From the NCBI RefSeq assembly GCF_017744255.1, contig NZ_JAGHQP010000003.1:224161-288160 (forward strand): DNA of 64,000 nucleotides. Reading direction: 5' to 3'. Each line of letters opens with the position of its first letter. Within the stretch, counting starts at the first letter, position 1. The DNA is from Brevundimonas sp. A19_0 (GTDB taxonomy: Bacteria; Pseudomonadota; Alphaproteobacteria; Caulobacterales; Caulobacteraceae). Below the pieces are notes generated by a model that made no database searches, was not told the DNA's origin, and saw nothing but the letters and a program-made list of their open reading frames with translations. The translations under genes were made by a program, and so were the position numbers. This document shows, piece after piece, positions 9,356 through 20,093 of the stretch.

Positions 9356-9699
9356 CGGAAAAAATAGGTCGTGCGCTCGCGGATCAGGCCGCCTTCAAGG
9401 CGATAGGCGTCGGCGAAGCGCTCGTGGATGGGCGCTCCGTCATGACCCCGGCCCTCGACCAGACCCATGGCGACGACGCGATCCCCCTCGCAGACCACGT
9501 CGTCGATCAGGATCTGCGAGGTCTTGGCGCTGCGATGCCGACGATAATAGTCCACGACCGCCTCGCGCCCCGACAGGATGGGCTGCCCGGGGCGGCGGTA
9601 GATCACCTGCGGGTGGAGGCAGGCTTCCAGCACATCGTGGTCGCCCATTTCGATGGCCGCCAGCGAGCGCTCGACGATGGTCCGGGCCTTGAGCGTCAT
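9343..9699 (-). CDS. NTF2-like (SnoaL-type) small protein
   Basis: A 118-residue protein with the layout of the SnoaL/NTF2-like fold: an N-terminal helix (ARTIVERSLAAIE), a CLHPQVIYRRPGQPILSGREAVVDYY segment and C-terminal strands ending RTTYFFRQGF. I start at ATG 9699; the open frame continues upstream but its sequence looks non-coding. The fold serves both enzymes (isomerases, cyclases) and ligand-binding proteins, so no function can be assigned. It converges on the ymdB-type gene with a 13-bp overlap. Confidence 0.75.
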   Translation of the reverse strand: MTLKARTIVERSLAAIEMGDHDVLEACLHPQVIYRRPGQPILSGREAVVDYYRRHRSAKTSQILIDDVVCEGDRVVAMGLVEGRGHDGAPIHERFADAYRLEGGLIRERTTYFFRQGF

Positions 9700-9775
9700 G
9701 GGGTCAGCCTCCGGTGACTTTCGCGCAGCATCATGATCCTGCTGACAGGCCGGTTGAGCAGCGCTAGCGTCAGAT

Positions 9776-10918
9776 ATGCCCAGTCTTGCCGACCTGATCC
9801 ATCCCGTCAGCCCTGATCGTTTCCAGAACGAGATCGAGGGGCGTGTGCCGCTGCATATTCCGGCTGAGGGCCCCGTCGCAGACGCACGCCGGGCGCTGCT
9901 CGACTGGGATACCTTCAACGGACTGCTGAACCAGAGCTCGATCTGGACCCATTCGACCCTCAAGCTGGTCCACAGCGGACAACCGCTCGACCCGGAAGCC
10001 TATTGCTCGGAAGTCCAGTCCATGTCGGGGCCTGTGTTCCGTCCGTCGCCGGCCCGGGTGCAGGTGATGGCCGCCATGGGGGCGACGATTGTTGCCAACG
10101 ACGTCGGTGCCCTGACCCCCGCGCTCAGGGACATCTGCTCGACCCTGCGCCATGCCTGGGCGGCGTCGGTCGCGGCCAATATCTATTGCTCGTTCAAGGG
10201 CGTGCAGGGCTTCGGCCCCCACTACGACACCCACGACGTCTTTGCCGTCCAGACCGAGGGCGAGAAGGTCTGGCGCCTGTACCGCAATCGCGAGCCCGAT
10301 CCGGTCGACTATCCGGGGGAGGGTGAGGAGGCCCGTCGATATCTGGCCTCGGCCTGCGGTCCCCTGATGCAGGAAGTGCGCATGCGGCCCGGCGACGTCC
10401 TGTACCTGCCGCGCGGCTGGTACCATGACGCTCTGGCCGCGGACGGCCCGTCGCTGCACGTGACGTTGTCGGTCACGCCCCTTTACGGACGCATCCTGTT
10501 TCGCCTGCTGGAATCGGCGGCCATGCAGGACCCGGCCTTTCGGGCCTGGCTGCCTCCGGCTGGCAAGGACGAGGGAAAGCCGCTTGCAGATCAGCTTGCC
10601 GATCTGGGCCAACGGCTGGCCCGCCTGACAGCCAGCCCGGCTTTCGCCCGGGAAATCGCCATGACCCAGGAACGGCTGATGGGCCGGGGCGCAGACTACC
10701 GCCTGCCAGAGCGCCCCGCGCTGACCGCCTATGCGCCGACGGGGCTTCTGCCGCCTGCGGTCCGCGGACCGGCCGCAGTCGCCATGGAATGGGCCCTGTC
10801 CCAACCCCGGTTCGCCCTTGAGGACATGATCGCCCAGTTCGATTTCGTGCCGGAGGCGGATATGCGCGCGGCGGTCGACGCGGCCGTCAAGGCCGGTGCG
10901 CTGAAGCCGGTTCAATAG
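9776..10918 (+). CDS. JmjC/cupin-4-type 2-oxoglutarate oxygenase
   Basis: A 380-residue protein with the cupin-4 (JmjC-like) core. The Fe(II) triad is visible as H149-x-D151 (GPHYDTHD) and H217 in LPRGWYHDA, equivalent to the HxD...H of YcfD/RoxA ribosomal protein hydroxylases. The C-terminal half contains a likely dimerisation and winged-helix-like region. By analogy it may hydroxylate a protein side chain, but the substrate cannot be read from the sequence. It converges on katG; a 12-bp hairpin separates the two. Confidence 0.8.
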   Translation: MPSLADLIHPVSPDRFQNEIEGRVPLHIPAEGPVADARRALLDWDTFNGLLNQSSIWTHSTLKLVHSGQPLDPEAYCSEVQSMSGPVFRPSPARVQVMAAMGATIVANDVGALTPALRDICSTLRHAWAASVAANIYCSFKGVQGFGPHYDTHDVFAVQTEGEKVWRLYRNREPDPVDYPGEGEEARRYLASACGPLMQEVRMRPGDVLYLPRGWYHDALAADGPSLHVTLSVTPLYGRILFRLLESAAMQDPAFRAWLPPAGKDEGKPLADQLADLGQRLARLTASPAFAREIAMTQERLMGRGADYRLPERPALTAYAPTGLLPPAVRGPAAVAMEWALSQPRFALEDMIAQFDFVPEADMRAAVDAAVKAGALKPVQ

Positions 10919-10923
10919 ACGAA

Positions 10924-10952
10924 CACCCGGATGCAGGGCGTGCATCCGGGTG
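10924..10952. terminator. Perfect 12-bp hairpin between convergent genes
   Basis: CACCCGGATGCA and TGCATCCGGGTG pair perfectly around a 5-nt loop, midway between the stops of the JmjC-type gene and katG. The symmetry suits a bidirectional terminator. No long U-run follows on either strand, so termination is inferred from position. Confidence 0.65.
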
Positions 10953-10977
10953 CCGAAAGGACGATCGGGTCTGAAGG

Positions 10978-13251
<2,274 letters not shown>

Positions 13252-13291
13252 TTTATTGATCGCCACCATAAGCGAAACATATGGCGCGTGG

Positions 13292-14233
13292 TCAGTCCGC
13301 CCGCTGGACGATGACGCCCACCGAGGTTGTGACAAATCCCGCAACAGACAGCCGAAGGTGCGGGTCGTTCCGATACGGCGGAATGTCGACATATCGGTCC
13401 ACCGGGCCGTCGCCCGCGTCCAGATCAAGTGGCATGACGCGGTGGCCGTCCGCTCGAAGACGCTCGACCAGCGTCTGAAGATCGCGCCGACGATAAAGGA
13501 CCGTGCCGCCCTCCGACAACGTCAGCTCGTCCGAAGTCAGATTCAGTTCGGTCGTATGGACGGCGACCCCGCCGGGCCGAAGCGTCTCCAGAGAGCGGGC
13601 GATGAAGTCCATGCCGGCCTGCAAAGAGCCCAGGTGTTCCAGGGCACAGGCTGACCAGCAGAAGTCATATCCCTGCAAGTCGTCAGGGACGGCGTTCATG
13701 TCGACGGGCCGGAAAGAGACCGACCGATCAAAGACGTCGGGCGGGCAAAGAGCCGGCCTGCTCAGCGCGACCTTGCCCGGAGCGTGCTGACCGGACCCGG
13801 CCCAGCCGGTGTCGACGGCGCCGTCGGCCGCCTGATCCGTCGCCGTAATCATGCAGCCCCGGGCCGCAAAGCAGGCTGACAGCGGTTCGCGGCCCACGCC
13901 GAAGCCCAGACCGCGTGAGCCCTCGATCAGCAGCCCCCGCTCGTGCAGGGCCTGACAGATGAACACCAGCTCCCAGAGTTTCCGGTGGTAGCCGGGATGG
14001 GCGCCCAGTTGAGTGCACCACCAGGCAAACCAGCCGGTCTCGAAGTGGCTCTGGCGACAGGCCGGCGACGACCGGAACACGTTTCGGCCAGGCCGGGGAC
14101 GGGGGTGAGCAGGGGGACCGCCGCGCCAATGCTGCTCAGCCGGAAGCATCTGGCCCGCGAGCGCCTCGATCTGACGCTCCAGCAAGGCGACCCGGGCTTG
14201 CAAGGCGGCCAGCGCCTCGTCACGCTCATCCAT
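13292..14233 (-). CDS. Class I SAM-dependent methyltransferase with N-terminal coiled coil
   Basis: A 313-residue protein. Residues 3-30 (ERDEALAALQARVALLERQ) form a short heptad-like coiled coil. The SAM-binding loop follows as GLGFGVGREPL, then an acidic strand end (ITATD), and FCWSACALEHLGS as the post-motif region typical of class I methyltransferases. I start at ATG 14233, with GAGGAA upstream. The substrate is unknown; the coiled coil suggests dimerisation. It is transcribed toward katG, but the gap holding the katG promoter separates them. Confidence 0.75.
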   Translation of the reverse strand: MDERDEALAALQARVALLERQIEALAGQMLPAEQHWRGGPPAHPRPRPGRNVFRSSPACRQSHFETGWFAWWCTQLGAHPGYHRKLWELVFICQALHERGLLIEGSRGLGFGVGREPLSACFAARGCMITATDQAADGAVDTGWAGSGQHAPGKVALSRPALCPPDVFDRSVSFRPVDMNAVPDDLQGYDFCWSACALEHLGSLQAGMDFIARSLETLRPGGVAVHTTELNLTSDELTLSEGGTVLYRRRDLQTLVERLRADGHRVMPLDLDAGDGPVDRYVDIPPYRNDPHLRLSVAGFVTTSVGVIVQRAD

Positions 14234-14359
14234 CAAGAGGTTCCTCGCCCATCCAGAGGTTGTCACCCTAGCAGGGCATTTGTCCCGGTTCGACCTCAAA
14301 GGCCGTGTTTCGGTGCCTTCGCAGTTGCAAAACGGGCGCCCGCGTCACATCTGGCCTGA

Positions 14360-15610
14360 ATGCAAACGCCCGACCTCCCGCATGCCGCGCCTCGCCGGGG
14401 CCCGGGCTTTCCCGAATTCGTCGCCCTGATCGCCATGATGATGGCGCTGAACGCGCTGGCGATCGACTCCATGCTGCCGGCCCTTCCCGCTATCGGAGAC
14501 GCGCTGAACGTCGCTTCCGAGAACTCGCGTCAGTGGGTGATCACCGCCTATCTGCTGGGGTTCGGCGTGGCCCAGCTGATCTATGGACCGCTGGCTGACC
14601 GGTATGGGCGCAAGCCCGTCTTGATGGCCGGATTGGCCCTCTATGTGCTGTTCAGCGTCGCGGCGGCCTTTACCACCACTTTTGAGGCCCTGATCCTGGC
14701 CCGGCTGGGGACAGGGCTGGGCGCAGCAGCCCTGCGAGTGCTGGCGGTGTCGATCGTGCGCGACCGTTATCAGGGGCGCACCATGGCGCGGGTCATGTCT
14801 CTCAGCTTCCTGGTCTTCCTGGGTGTACCGATCCTGGCGCCGACCTTGGGGCAGCTGATCCTGCTGGTCGCGCCCTGGCGGTGGATCTTCGGCGTGCTGG
14901 CCCTTGCCGGGTCGGGCTTCATGCTGTGGGCTCTGATCCGCCTTCCCGAGACCCTGGCGCCCGAGAACCGCCTGCCGATCCAGGTCAGCCGCATCACCGA
15001 GGCTTTCCGCGCGGTGGTCAGCGACCGGCTGTCGGTGGGTTACACCCTGGCGATGACCGCCATCACCGGATCGCTGTTTGCCTTCATCAATTCCAGCCAG
15101 CAGATCTTTTTCGACGTGTTCGGGCAACCCGAGCTGTTCACCACCGTCTTCGGCCTGATGGCCGGGGGAATTGCGGTGGCCTCGCTGACGAATGCCCGGC
15201 TGGTTGAGCGGCTGGGGTCGCGGCGTCTGTCGCATATCGCCCTGATCGGCTTCATCAGCTCGGCAGGCATCCATGCGGCAGTCGCGCTCTCCGGCCATGA
15301 AAGCCTGATCAGTTTCGCGGTGCTGCAGGGCCTGACCATGTTCTGCTTCGGCTTCATCGCGGGCAATTTTGGCGCCCTGGCCATGAACAATATGGGCCGC
15401 ATCGCCGGCACGGCCTCGTCGGTGCAGGGTTTTGTCTCGACCACCTTCGGCTCACTGGCGGGCTTTCTGATCGGTCAGCAGTTCAACGGTACGGCCGCGC
15501 CCATGACGATCGGCATCACCCTGTGCGGGATCCTGGCCCTGACCGCCGTGCTGGTGGCCGAACGGGGGCGGCTGTTCAGCACGCAGGAAGCCGAAAGCGC
15601 TCCGGCCTGA
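14360..15610 (+). CDS. Bcr/CflA-family multidrug efflux MFS transporter
   Basis: A 416-residue, 12-helix major facilitator. The first helix contains the DSMLPALPAIGD motif typical of the Bcr/CflA drug:proton antiporters. The loop 2-3 signature GPLADRYGRKP is intact, and the antiporter motif C region lies in LSFLVFLGVPILAPTLG. It should export toxic compounds across the inner membrane using the proton gradient; the substrate is unknown. The gene is divergent from the methyltransferase and is followed by the aminopeptidase after 113 bp. Confidence 0.88.
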   Translation: MQTPDLPHAAPRRGPGFPEFVALIAMMMALNALAIDSMLPALPAIGDALNVASENSRQWVITAYLLGFGVAQLIYGPLADRYGRKPVLMAGLALYVLFSVAAAFTTTFEALILARLGTGLGAAALRVLAVSIVRDRYQGRTMARVMSLSFLVFLGVPILAPTLGQLILLVAPWRWIFGVLALAGSGFMLWALIRLPETLAPENRLPIQVSRITEAFRAVVSDRLSVGYTLAMTAITGSLFAFINSSQQIFFDVFGQPELFTTVFGLMAGGIAVASLTNARLVERLGSRRLSHIALIGFISSAGIHAAVALSGHESLISFAVLQGLTMFCFGFIAGNFGALAMNNMGRIAGTASSVQGFVSTTFGSLAGFLIGQQFNGTAAPMTIGITLCGILALTAVLVAERGRLFSTQEAESAPA

Positions 15611-15723
15611 ACGCCGGCGCGCTTGACCTTGGGCGACCGGAGGGGTTGGGTTCGCCGGAACGAAGCGCGCGGACGGTCAATTGTCCGCCTGCGCCCCCGG
15701 ATCATAATCATGAGGAAACCCCG

Positions 15724-17688
15724 ATGGCCTTCAAGCTCGCGTCTGCATCCACTCTTGCCCTCGCGGCGGCCATGGGGCTGACCCTGGCCGGCTGCTCGAC
15801 CCTGACCGGGTCGCCGGCGATGCCGGGTGACGGGGCAGTCGTGGCGCCGTCCGGGGTGGAGTGGGTTCAGGATGTGCACTCCCATGCCCGCCCGCAGATC
15901 GCGCGCGTCGGCCATGTCGACCTGGACCTCACGGCCGACTTCGACCGCAAGGTCCTGTCGGGCGAGGCGACCCTCGACATCAGCGGACAGGCGGGCGCCG
16001 ACCAGATCATCCTCGATGTGCGCAATCTCGACATCGCCTCGGTGACCGATGGCGCCGGACGCGCCCTGACCTGGCGGCTGGGCGCCGACGATCCGATCCT
16101 CGGCCAGCCCCTGACGATCGACCTTCCGCCGCTCCGGGCCGACGAGACGCGCAAGCTGGTGATCTCCTATGCCACCCGGCCGGACGCGGCCGCGCTCCAG
16201 TGGCTGACCCCGTCCCAGACAGCCGGCGGCGAGAAGCCCTATCTGTTCAGCCAGGGCCAGGCGATCCTGACGCGGACCTGGGTGCCGACCCAGGACAGCC
16301 CTGGCATCCGCCAGACCTATTCCGCGCGCATCGTCGTCCCGTCCGACCTGAAGGCGGTCATGAGCGCCGAGAGCCTGACGCCGAATGGTGAGCCTGTCGG
16401 CAACGGCATGACCGCCTATCGCTTCCGCATGACCAATCCGGTTCCGCCCTATCTGATCGCCCTTGGCGTCGGGGATGTGGCTTTTGCCGACATCGACGAG
16501 CGCACGGGTGTCTGGACCGAGCCATCGAAGCTGCGGGCCGCGCATGACGAGCTGATGCCGACAGCCGACATGGTCGATGTGGCCGAGGACCTCTACGGAC
16601 CCTACCGCTGGGGCCGCTATGACCTGCTGGTGCTGCCGCCGTCCTTCCCGTTCGGCGGCATGGAAAATCCGCGCCTGACCTTTGCGACCCCGACGATCAT
16701 CGCGGGTGACCGCTCGCTGGTGTCGCTGGTGGCGCACGAGCTGGCCCACAGCTGGTCCGGAAATCTGGTGACCAACGCCACCTGGGACGATTTCTGGCTG
16801 AACGAGGGCTTCACCGTCTATTTCGAGAACCGCATCATGGAAGCGGTCTATGGTCGCGACCGCGCCATGCAGGAGCAGGTGCTGGGCTATGGCGATCTGC
16901 AGGAGGCCATCGCCGAACTGCCGCCCGAGGATACGCGACTGAAGCTGGACCTCGCGGGGCGTGACCCTGACGAGGGCATGACCGACATCGCCTATGAGAA
17001 GGGTGCCCTGTTCCTGCGCACCATCGAGGGGATCGTCGGCCGGGACCGGTTCGACGCCTGGCTGCGCGGCTATTTCGAGCGCAATGCCTTCCGCCCGATG
17101 ACGACCGAACGCTTCCTGGAGGATATCCGGACGCATCTGGTCCAAGGGGACGAGGCGCTGGAAGACCGACTGATGATGGACGCCTGGATCTATCAGCCTG
17201 GCCTGCCGTCGAATGCGGTCGCCCCACAATCCGACGCCTTCGTGCCGGTCGATAACGCGGCCCGGGCGGTATTCGTCGACGGGGCCACGCCCCCGCGCGC
17301 CCTTTGGGACGGCTGGAACACCCAGCAGCGCCAGCGCTTCCTCGCTTGGCGGCCCAACGGTCTTCAGGCCGGTCGGGACTGGCTGACGCCCGCGCAACTG
17401 GCCGCGCTGGACGAGACGCTGGACCTGTCGCAGGAGGGCAATGCCGAGGTGCGCTTCGGCTGGCTGCAGATCGCCCTGGCCCACCGGTACGAACCGGCGG
17501 TCGCCAGCGCGGAAGAATTCCTGCTGGGTATGGGGCGGCGCAAATTTGTCCTGCCCCTGTTCACCACCCTCTGGAACGAGGGCGACTGGGGCCGCCCGAT
17601 CGCGACGCGCATCTATGCCAGGGCGCGGCCGCTGTACCATCCGGTGACCACCGGCTCGGTCGATGCGGTGGTCGGCGTTCCCAACTGA
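15724..17688 (+). CDS. M1-family (LTA4 hydrolase-like) aminopeptidase, lipoprotein
   Basis: A 654-residue zinc peptidase. The start at 15724 gives a lipoprotein signal with lipobox LAGC (C24). The catalytic core has the exopeptidase motif GGMENP (311-316), zinc motif HELAH (H338, E339, H342) and third ligand E361 in NEGFTVYFEN. A C-terminal helical domain like that of leukotriene-A4 hydrolase follows. It should trim N-terminal residues from peptides at the membrane, on the periplasmic face or outer membrane. It is followed by a clear hairpin terminator and is a single gene. Confidence 0.92.
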   Translation: MAFKLASASTLALAAAMGLTLAGCSTLTGSPAMPGDGAVVAPSGVEWVQDVHSHARPQIARVGHVDLDLTADFDRKVLSGEATLDISGQAGADQIILDVRNLDIASVTDGAGRALTWRLGADDPILGQPLTIDLPPLRADETRKLVISYATRPDAAALQWLTPSQTAGGEKPYLFSQGQAILTRTWVPTQDSPGIRQTYSARIVVPSDLKAVMSAESLTPNGEPVGNGMTAYRFRMTNPVPPYLIALGVGDVAFADIDERTGVWTEPSKLRAAHDELMPTADMVDVAEDLYGPYRWGRYDLLVLPPSFPFGGMENPRLTFATPTIIAGDRSLVSLVAHELAHSWSGNLVTNATWDDFWLNEGFTVYFENRIMEAVYGRDRAMQEQVLGYGDLQEAIAELPPEDTRLKLDLAGRDPDEGMTDIAYEKGALFLRTIEGIVGRDRFDAWLRGYFERNAFRPMTTERFLEDIRTHLVQGDEALEDRLMMDAWIYQPGLPSNAVAPQSDAFVPVDNAARAVFVDGATPPRALWDGWNTQQRQRFLAWRPNGLQAGRDWLTPAQLAALDETLDLSQEGNAEVRFGWLQIALAHRYEPAVASAEEFLLGMGRRKFVLPLFTTLWNEGDWGRPIATRIYARARPLYHPVTTGSVDAVVGVPN

Positions 17689-17715
17689 CCGCCCGGTCAG
17701 GAAGGCAAGAGTTTG

Positions 17716-17747
17716 ACGGCGGCTGCCCCCCGGGCAACCGCCGTTTT
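17716..17747 (+). terminator. Rho-independent terminator after the aminopeptidase gene
   Basis: ACGGCGG-C-TGCC and GGCA-A-CCGCCGT pair with one internal mismatch around a CCCCG loop and run into TTTT. It lies 28 bp past the stop. Confidence 0.75.
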
Positions 17748-17952
17748 CCTGCGGTTCGTCCATGATTGGGGCGGAAAGGGCCACAAGTATACATAATTCC
17801 GTCGCAATTTGCCGAACGCTGTGTGTGGCAAGAATCCAACGGTTACACGCATGTAATCGTATGGCCTTGGAACTGCCCGAACCCGTGCATACTTGCCTCT
17901 CTGCCAGTCGGGATGGCTGGTAACTGATCAACGATAAAAAGGAACTACCTCC

Positions 17953-18474
17953 ATGCGTAGTCTTCTGCTCTCTGCCGCCGCCCTGTCGCTGATGGCCGCG
18001 CCGGCCATGGCCCAGGACCCGGCCTCGAACGTGTACGGCACCATCGGCTACACCCAGCTGGACGCCGACGGCGCCGATGTCGGCGCCATCACGGCCCGCG
18101 TCGGCACCCGCTTTACCCCGAACTTCGGCGTCGAAGGCGAAGCCTCGTTCGGCGTGAAGGACGAGGATTTCATGGTCGGCGCGACCTCGGTCAACGCCGA
18201 GCTGGAATATGACGCCGCCATCTATGGCGTCGGCTTTGTGCCGCTCAGCCCGAACTTTGAACTGTTCGGTCGCGTCGGCTACGGCACCACCAAGGTGAAG
18301 CTGTCCAGCGGCGCCACCTCGGCCTCGGACAGCGACGAAAGCTGGAACTACGGCGTCGGCGCCCAGTATTCGTTTGACGGTCAGAACGGCATCCGCGCCG
18401 ACTGGACCCGCCGCGACTTCGGTGACGACGGCGAAGCGGATGCCTGGTCGCTGAACTACGTCCGCAAGTTCTGA
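17953..18474 (+). CDS. Small outer-membrane beta-barrel protein
   Basis: A 173-residue protein with a classic signal peptide cleaved after AMA (residues 1-20). Alternating hydrophobic strands follow (VYGTIGYTQLD, GAITARVGTRF, GVEGEASFG, AIYGVGFVPL, LFGRVGYGTTKV, NYGVGAQYSF, IRADWTRRDF). It ends in LNYVRKF, the terminal Phe recognised by the BAM machine. The size suits an 8-strand barrel of the OmpW/Opa-like type. The 264-bp upstream gap suggests its own promoter, and a strong terminator follows. Confidence 0.82.
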   Translation: MRSLLLSAAALSLMAAPAMAQDPASNVYGTIGYTQLDADGADVGAITARVGTRFTPNFGVEGEASFGVKDEDFMVGATSVNAELEYDAAIYGVGFVPLSPNFELFGRVGYGTTKVKLSSGATSASDSDESWNYGVGAQYSFDGQNGIRADWTRRDFGDDGEADAWSLNYVRKF

Positions 18475-18497
18475 TCGACTAGCCGATCCAGACGACA

Positions 18498-18531
18498 AAA
18501 CGGCGCGTCACCCTGCGGTGGCGCGCCGTTT
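18498..18531. terminator. Strong 15-bp hairpin terminator between convergent genes
   Basis: AAACGGCGCGTCACC pairs with GGTGGCGCGCCGTTT (one G-T pair) around a CTGC tetraloop. A-tract and T-tract flanks make it a probable bidirectional terminator for the beta-barrel gene and the small gene on the other strand. Confidence 0.85.
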
Positions 18532-18548
18532 CTGTATTCTGCGAGGCT

Positions 18549-18830
18549 TCAGGCCAGTTCGGGCTTCAGCGCCCAGCGCATCGAACCTTCGCCGAACGGA
18601 CGGAAGAACAGATCGCGATAGCGCTCGAACACTTCGATGATCTTCTGGGCCAGGTCCTGGGCGACCGTTTCGCCGCGCTGACGCTTGAGCGCCGCCACGC
18701 ACTGCACGACCTGGGTCTGGTGGCAGGAGCCGCCCATACTCTTGAGGACGGCGGCCACGTCGCGCGCAAGCGGTTCCTCGATCCGGGCCATCCAGGGGCC
18801 TTCGAATTCCGGGGCGGCAAATTGGGTCAT
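18549..18830 (-). CDS. Conserved-looking hypothetical protein, 93 residues
   Basis: Not recognised. It is soluble, rich in helices, and has paired segments MARIEEPLARDVAAVLKSM and QKIIEVFERYRDLFFRPF. Two Cys (SCHQTQVVQC) could bind a metal or form a disulfide. The tail is FRPFGEGSMRWALKPELA. It starts at ATG 18830; a longer upstream extension lacks coding character. It lies downstream of, and on the same strand as, the KAS III gene, about 100 bp away. Confidence 0.6.
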   Translation of the reverse strand: MTQFAAPEFEGPWMARIEEPLARDVAAVLKSMGGSCHQTQVVQCVAALKRQRGETVAQDLAQKIIEVFERYRDLFFRPFGEGSMRWALKPELA

Positions 18831-18931
18831 GGATCTGGGCTCCCGTCACGACGCCAAGACTTGAGATACCCGTTCGCAAAAACCCCCGGCGCGTGCAAGC
18901 GGCGCCGTAAAAAGTGATCGAAAAACGTGTG

Positions 18932-20071
18932 TCAGGCGCGTTTGCGCACGAACACAGTCCCCGCCGAATAGCCGGCCCCGAAGCTGCAGATCAGGCCGAC
19001 ATCGCCCGGCGCCATCTCCTCCTGATGCAGGTGGAAGGCAATCACCGATCCCGCCGAGGAGGTATTGGCGTAGTCATCCAGGATGATGACGTTCTCGCCG
19101 GGTTCCGGATCGCGGCCCAGCACCTTGCGGCCGATCATCTCGTTCATGTTGATGTTGGCCTGGTGCAGCCACAGACGCTTTAGCCCTTTGGGGTCGAGGC
19201 CCAGCTCGCCGGCATGGTCCACGATCATCTCCGAGACCATGGGCACGACATCCTTGAACACCTTGCGGCCCTGCTGGACGAACAGCTTGTCCGGCTTGCC
19301 GATGCCCTCGGGCGCGGCATTGTTCAGGAAGCCGAAATTATTGCGGATGTTGTTCGAGAAGACGGTCTTCAGCCGCGTGCCCAGGATCTCCCAGCCGCCC
19401 GGAGCGGCCTGATCGCCGGCTTCGATGATCACGGCGGTCGCCACGTCCCCGAAGATGAAGTGACTGTCACGGTCCTTGAAGTTCAGATGGGCCGAGCAGA
19501 CTTCCGGATTGACCATCAGGACCGCCTTGACCGAACCCGAGGCGATGAAGTCGGCCGCCGTCTTCAGCCCGAAGGTCGCCGACGAACAGGCGACGTTCAT
19601 GTCAAAGGCAAAGCCTTCGATGCCCAGGGCCTGCTGAACCTCAATGGCCATGGCCGGGTAGGGGCGCTGCATGTTCGAGGCGGCGCACAGCACGGCCCCG
19701 ATCTCGCTGGCCGGCTTGCCCCAGGCTGCGAGGGCCTCCTGCGCGGCCTTGACTGCCATCTCGGCCAGGATCGACAGTTCGTCGTTGGACCGCTCGGGCA
19801 GGTGGGGGACCATCCGCTCGGGGTCCAGCACCCCGGTCTTGTCCAGCACAAAGCGGCTCTTGATACCCGAGGCCTTCTCGATGAACTCGACCGAGGACGG
19901 CGTCAGCGCCTCGCGCGTCCCCGCGGCGATCTCGTCCGCTTGGCGGGCGTTCTCACGCTCGGCCCAGGTGTTGTAGGCCTCCACCAGCTCGGCGTTCGAA
20001 ATGGACTGGTCGGGGGTAAAAAGGCCGGTCGCAGCGATGACGGCGGTCGGGGAAGAAGCGCTCACAGGCAT
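18932..20071 (-). CDS. Beta-ketoacyl-ACP synthase III-like enzyme
   Basis: A 379-residue thiolase-fold condensing enzyme. The KAS III triad is complete: C162 in NVACSSATFG, H303 in LHQANINM, and N336 in DYANTSSAG. It is longer than housekeeping FabH (about 320), with an insert at 35-60 (WAERENARQADEIAAG). It therefore belongs to the long FabH-like branch that includes acyl-transfer and special-lipid enzymes. It follows a KpsC-like gene by 22 bp on the same strand, so it may supply an acyl group for a capsule or lipid anchor, but housekeeping fatty-acid initiation is not excluded. Confidence 0.85.
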   Translation of the reverse strand: MPVSASSPTAVIAATGLFTPDQSISNAELVEAYNTWAERENARQADEIAAGTREALTPSSVEFIEKASGIKSRFVLDKTGVLDPERMVPHLPERSNDELSILAEMAVKAAQEALAAWGKPASEIGAVLCAASNMQRPYPAMAIEVQQALGIEGFAFDMNVACSSATFGLKTAADFIASGSVKAVLMVNPEVCSAHLNFKDRDSHFIFGDVATAVIIEAGDQAAPGGWEILGTRLKTVFSNNIRNNFGFLNNAAPEGIGKPDKLFVQQGRKVFKDVVPMVSEMIVDHAGELGLDPKGLKRLWLHQANINMNEMIGRKVLGRDPEPGENVIILDDYANTSSAGSVIAFHLHQEEMAPGDVGLICSFGAGYSAGTVFVRKRA

Positions 20072-20093
20072 GTCCGTATTCTGATGCTGGTCC

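Noticed and set aside
15475..18498. A 1007-codon open frame on the minus strand
   Set aside because: It is antisense to the M1 aminopeptidase and the beta-barrel gene, both of which have signal sequences, motifs and terminators. High GC gives long spurious frames.
18929..18931. Housekeeping fabH assigned to the KAS III gene
   Set aside because: The protein is about 60 residues longer than FabH and sits with capsule-type genes rather than plsX or himA, so I did not give the symbol.
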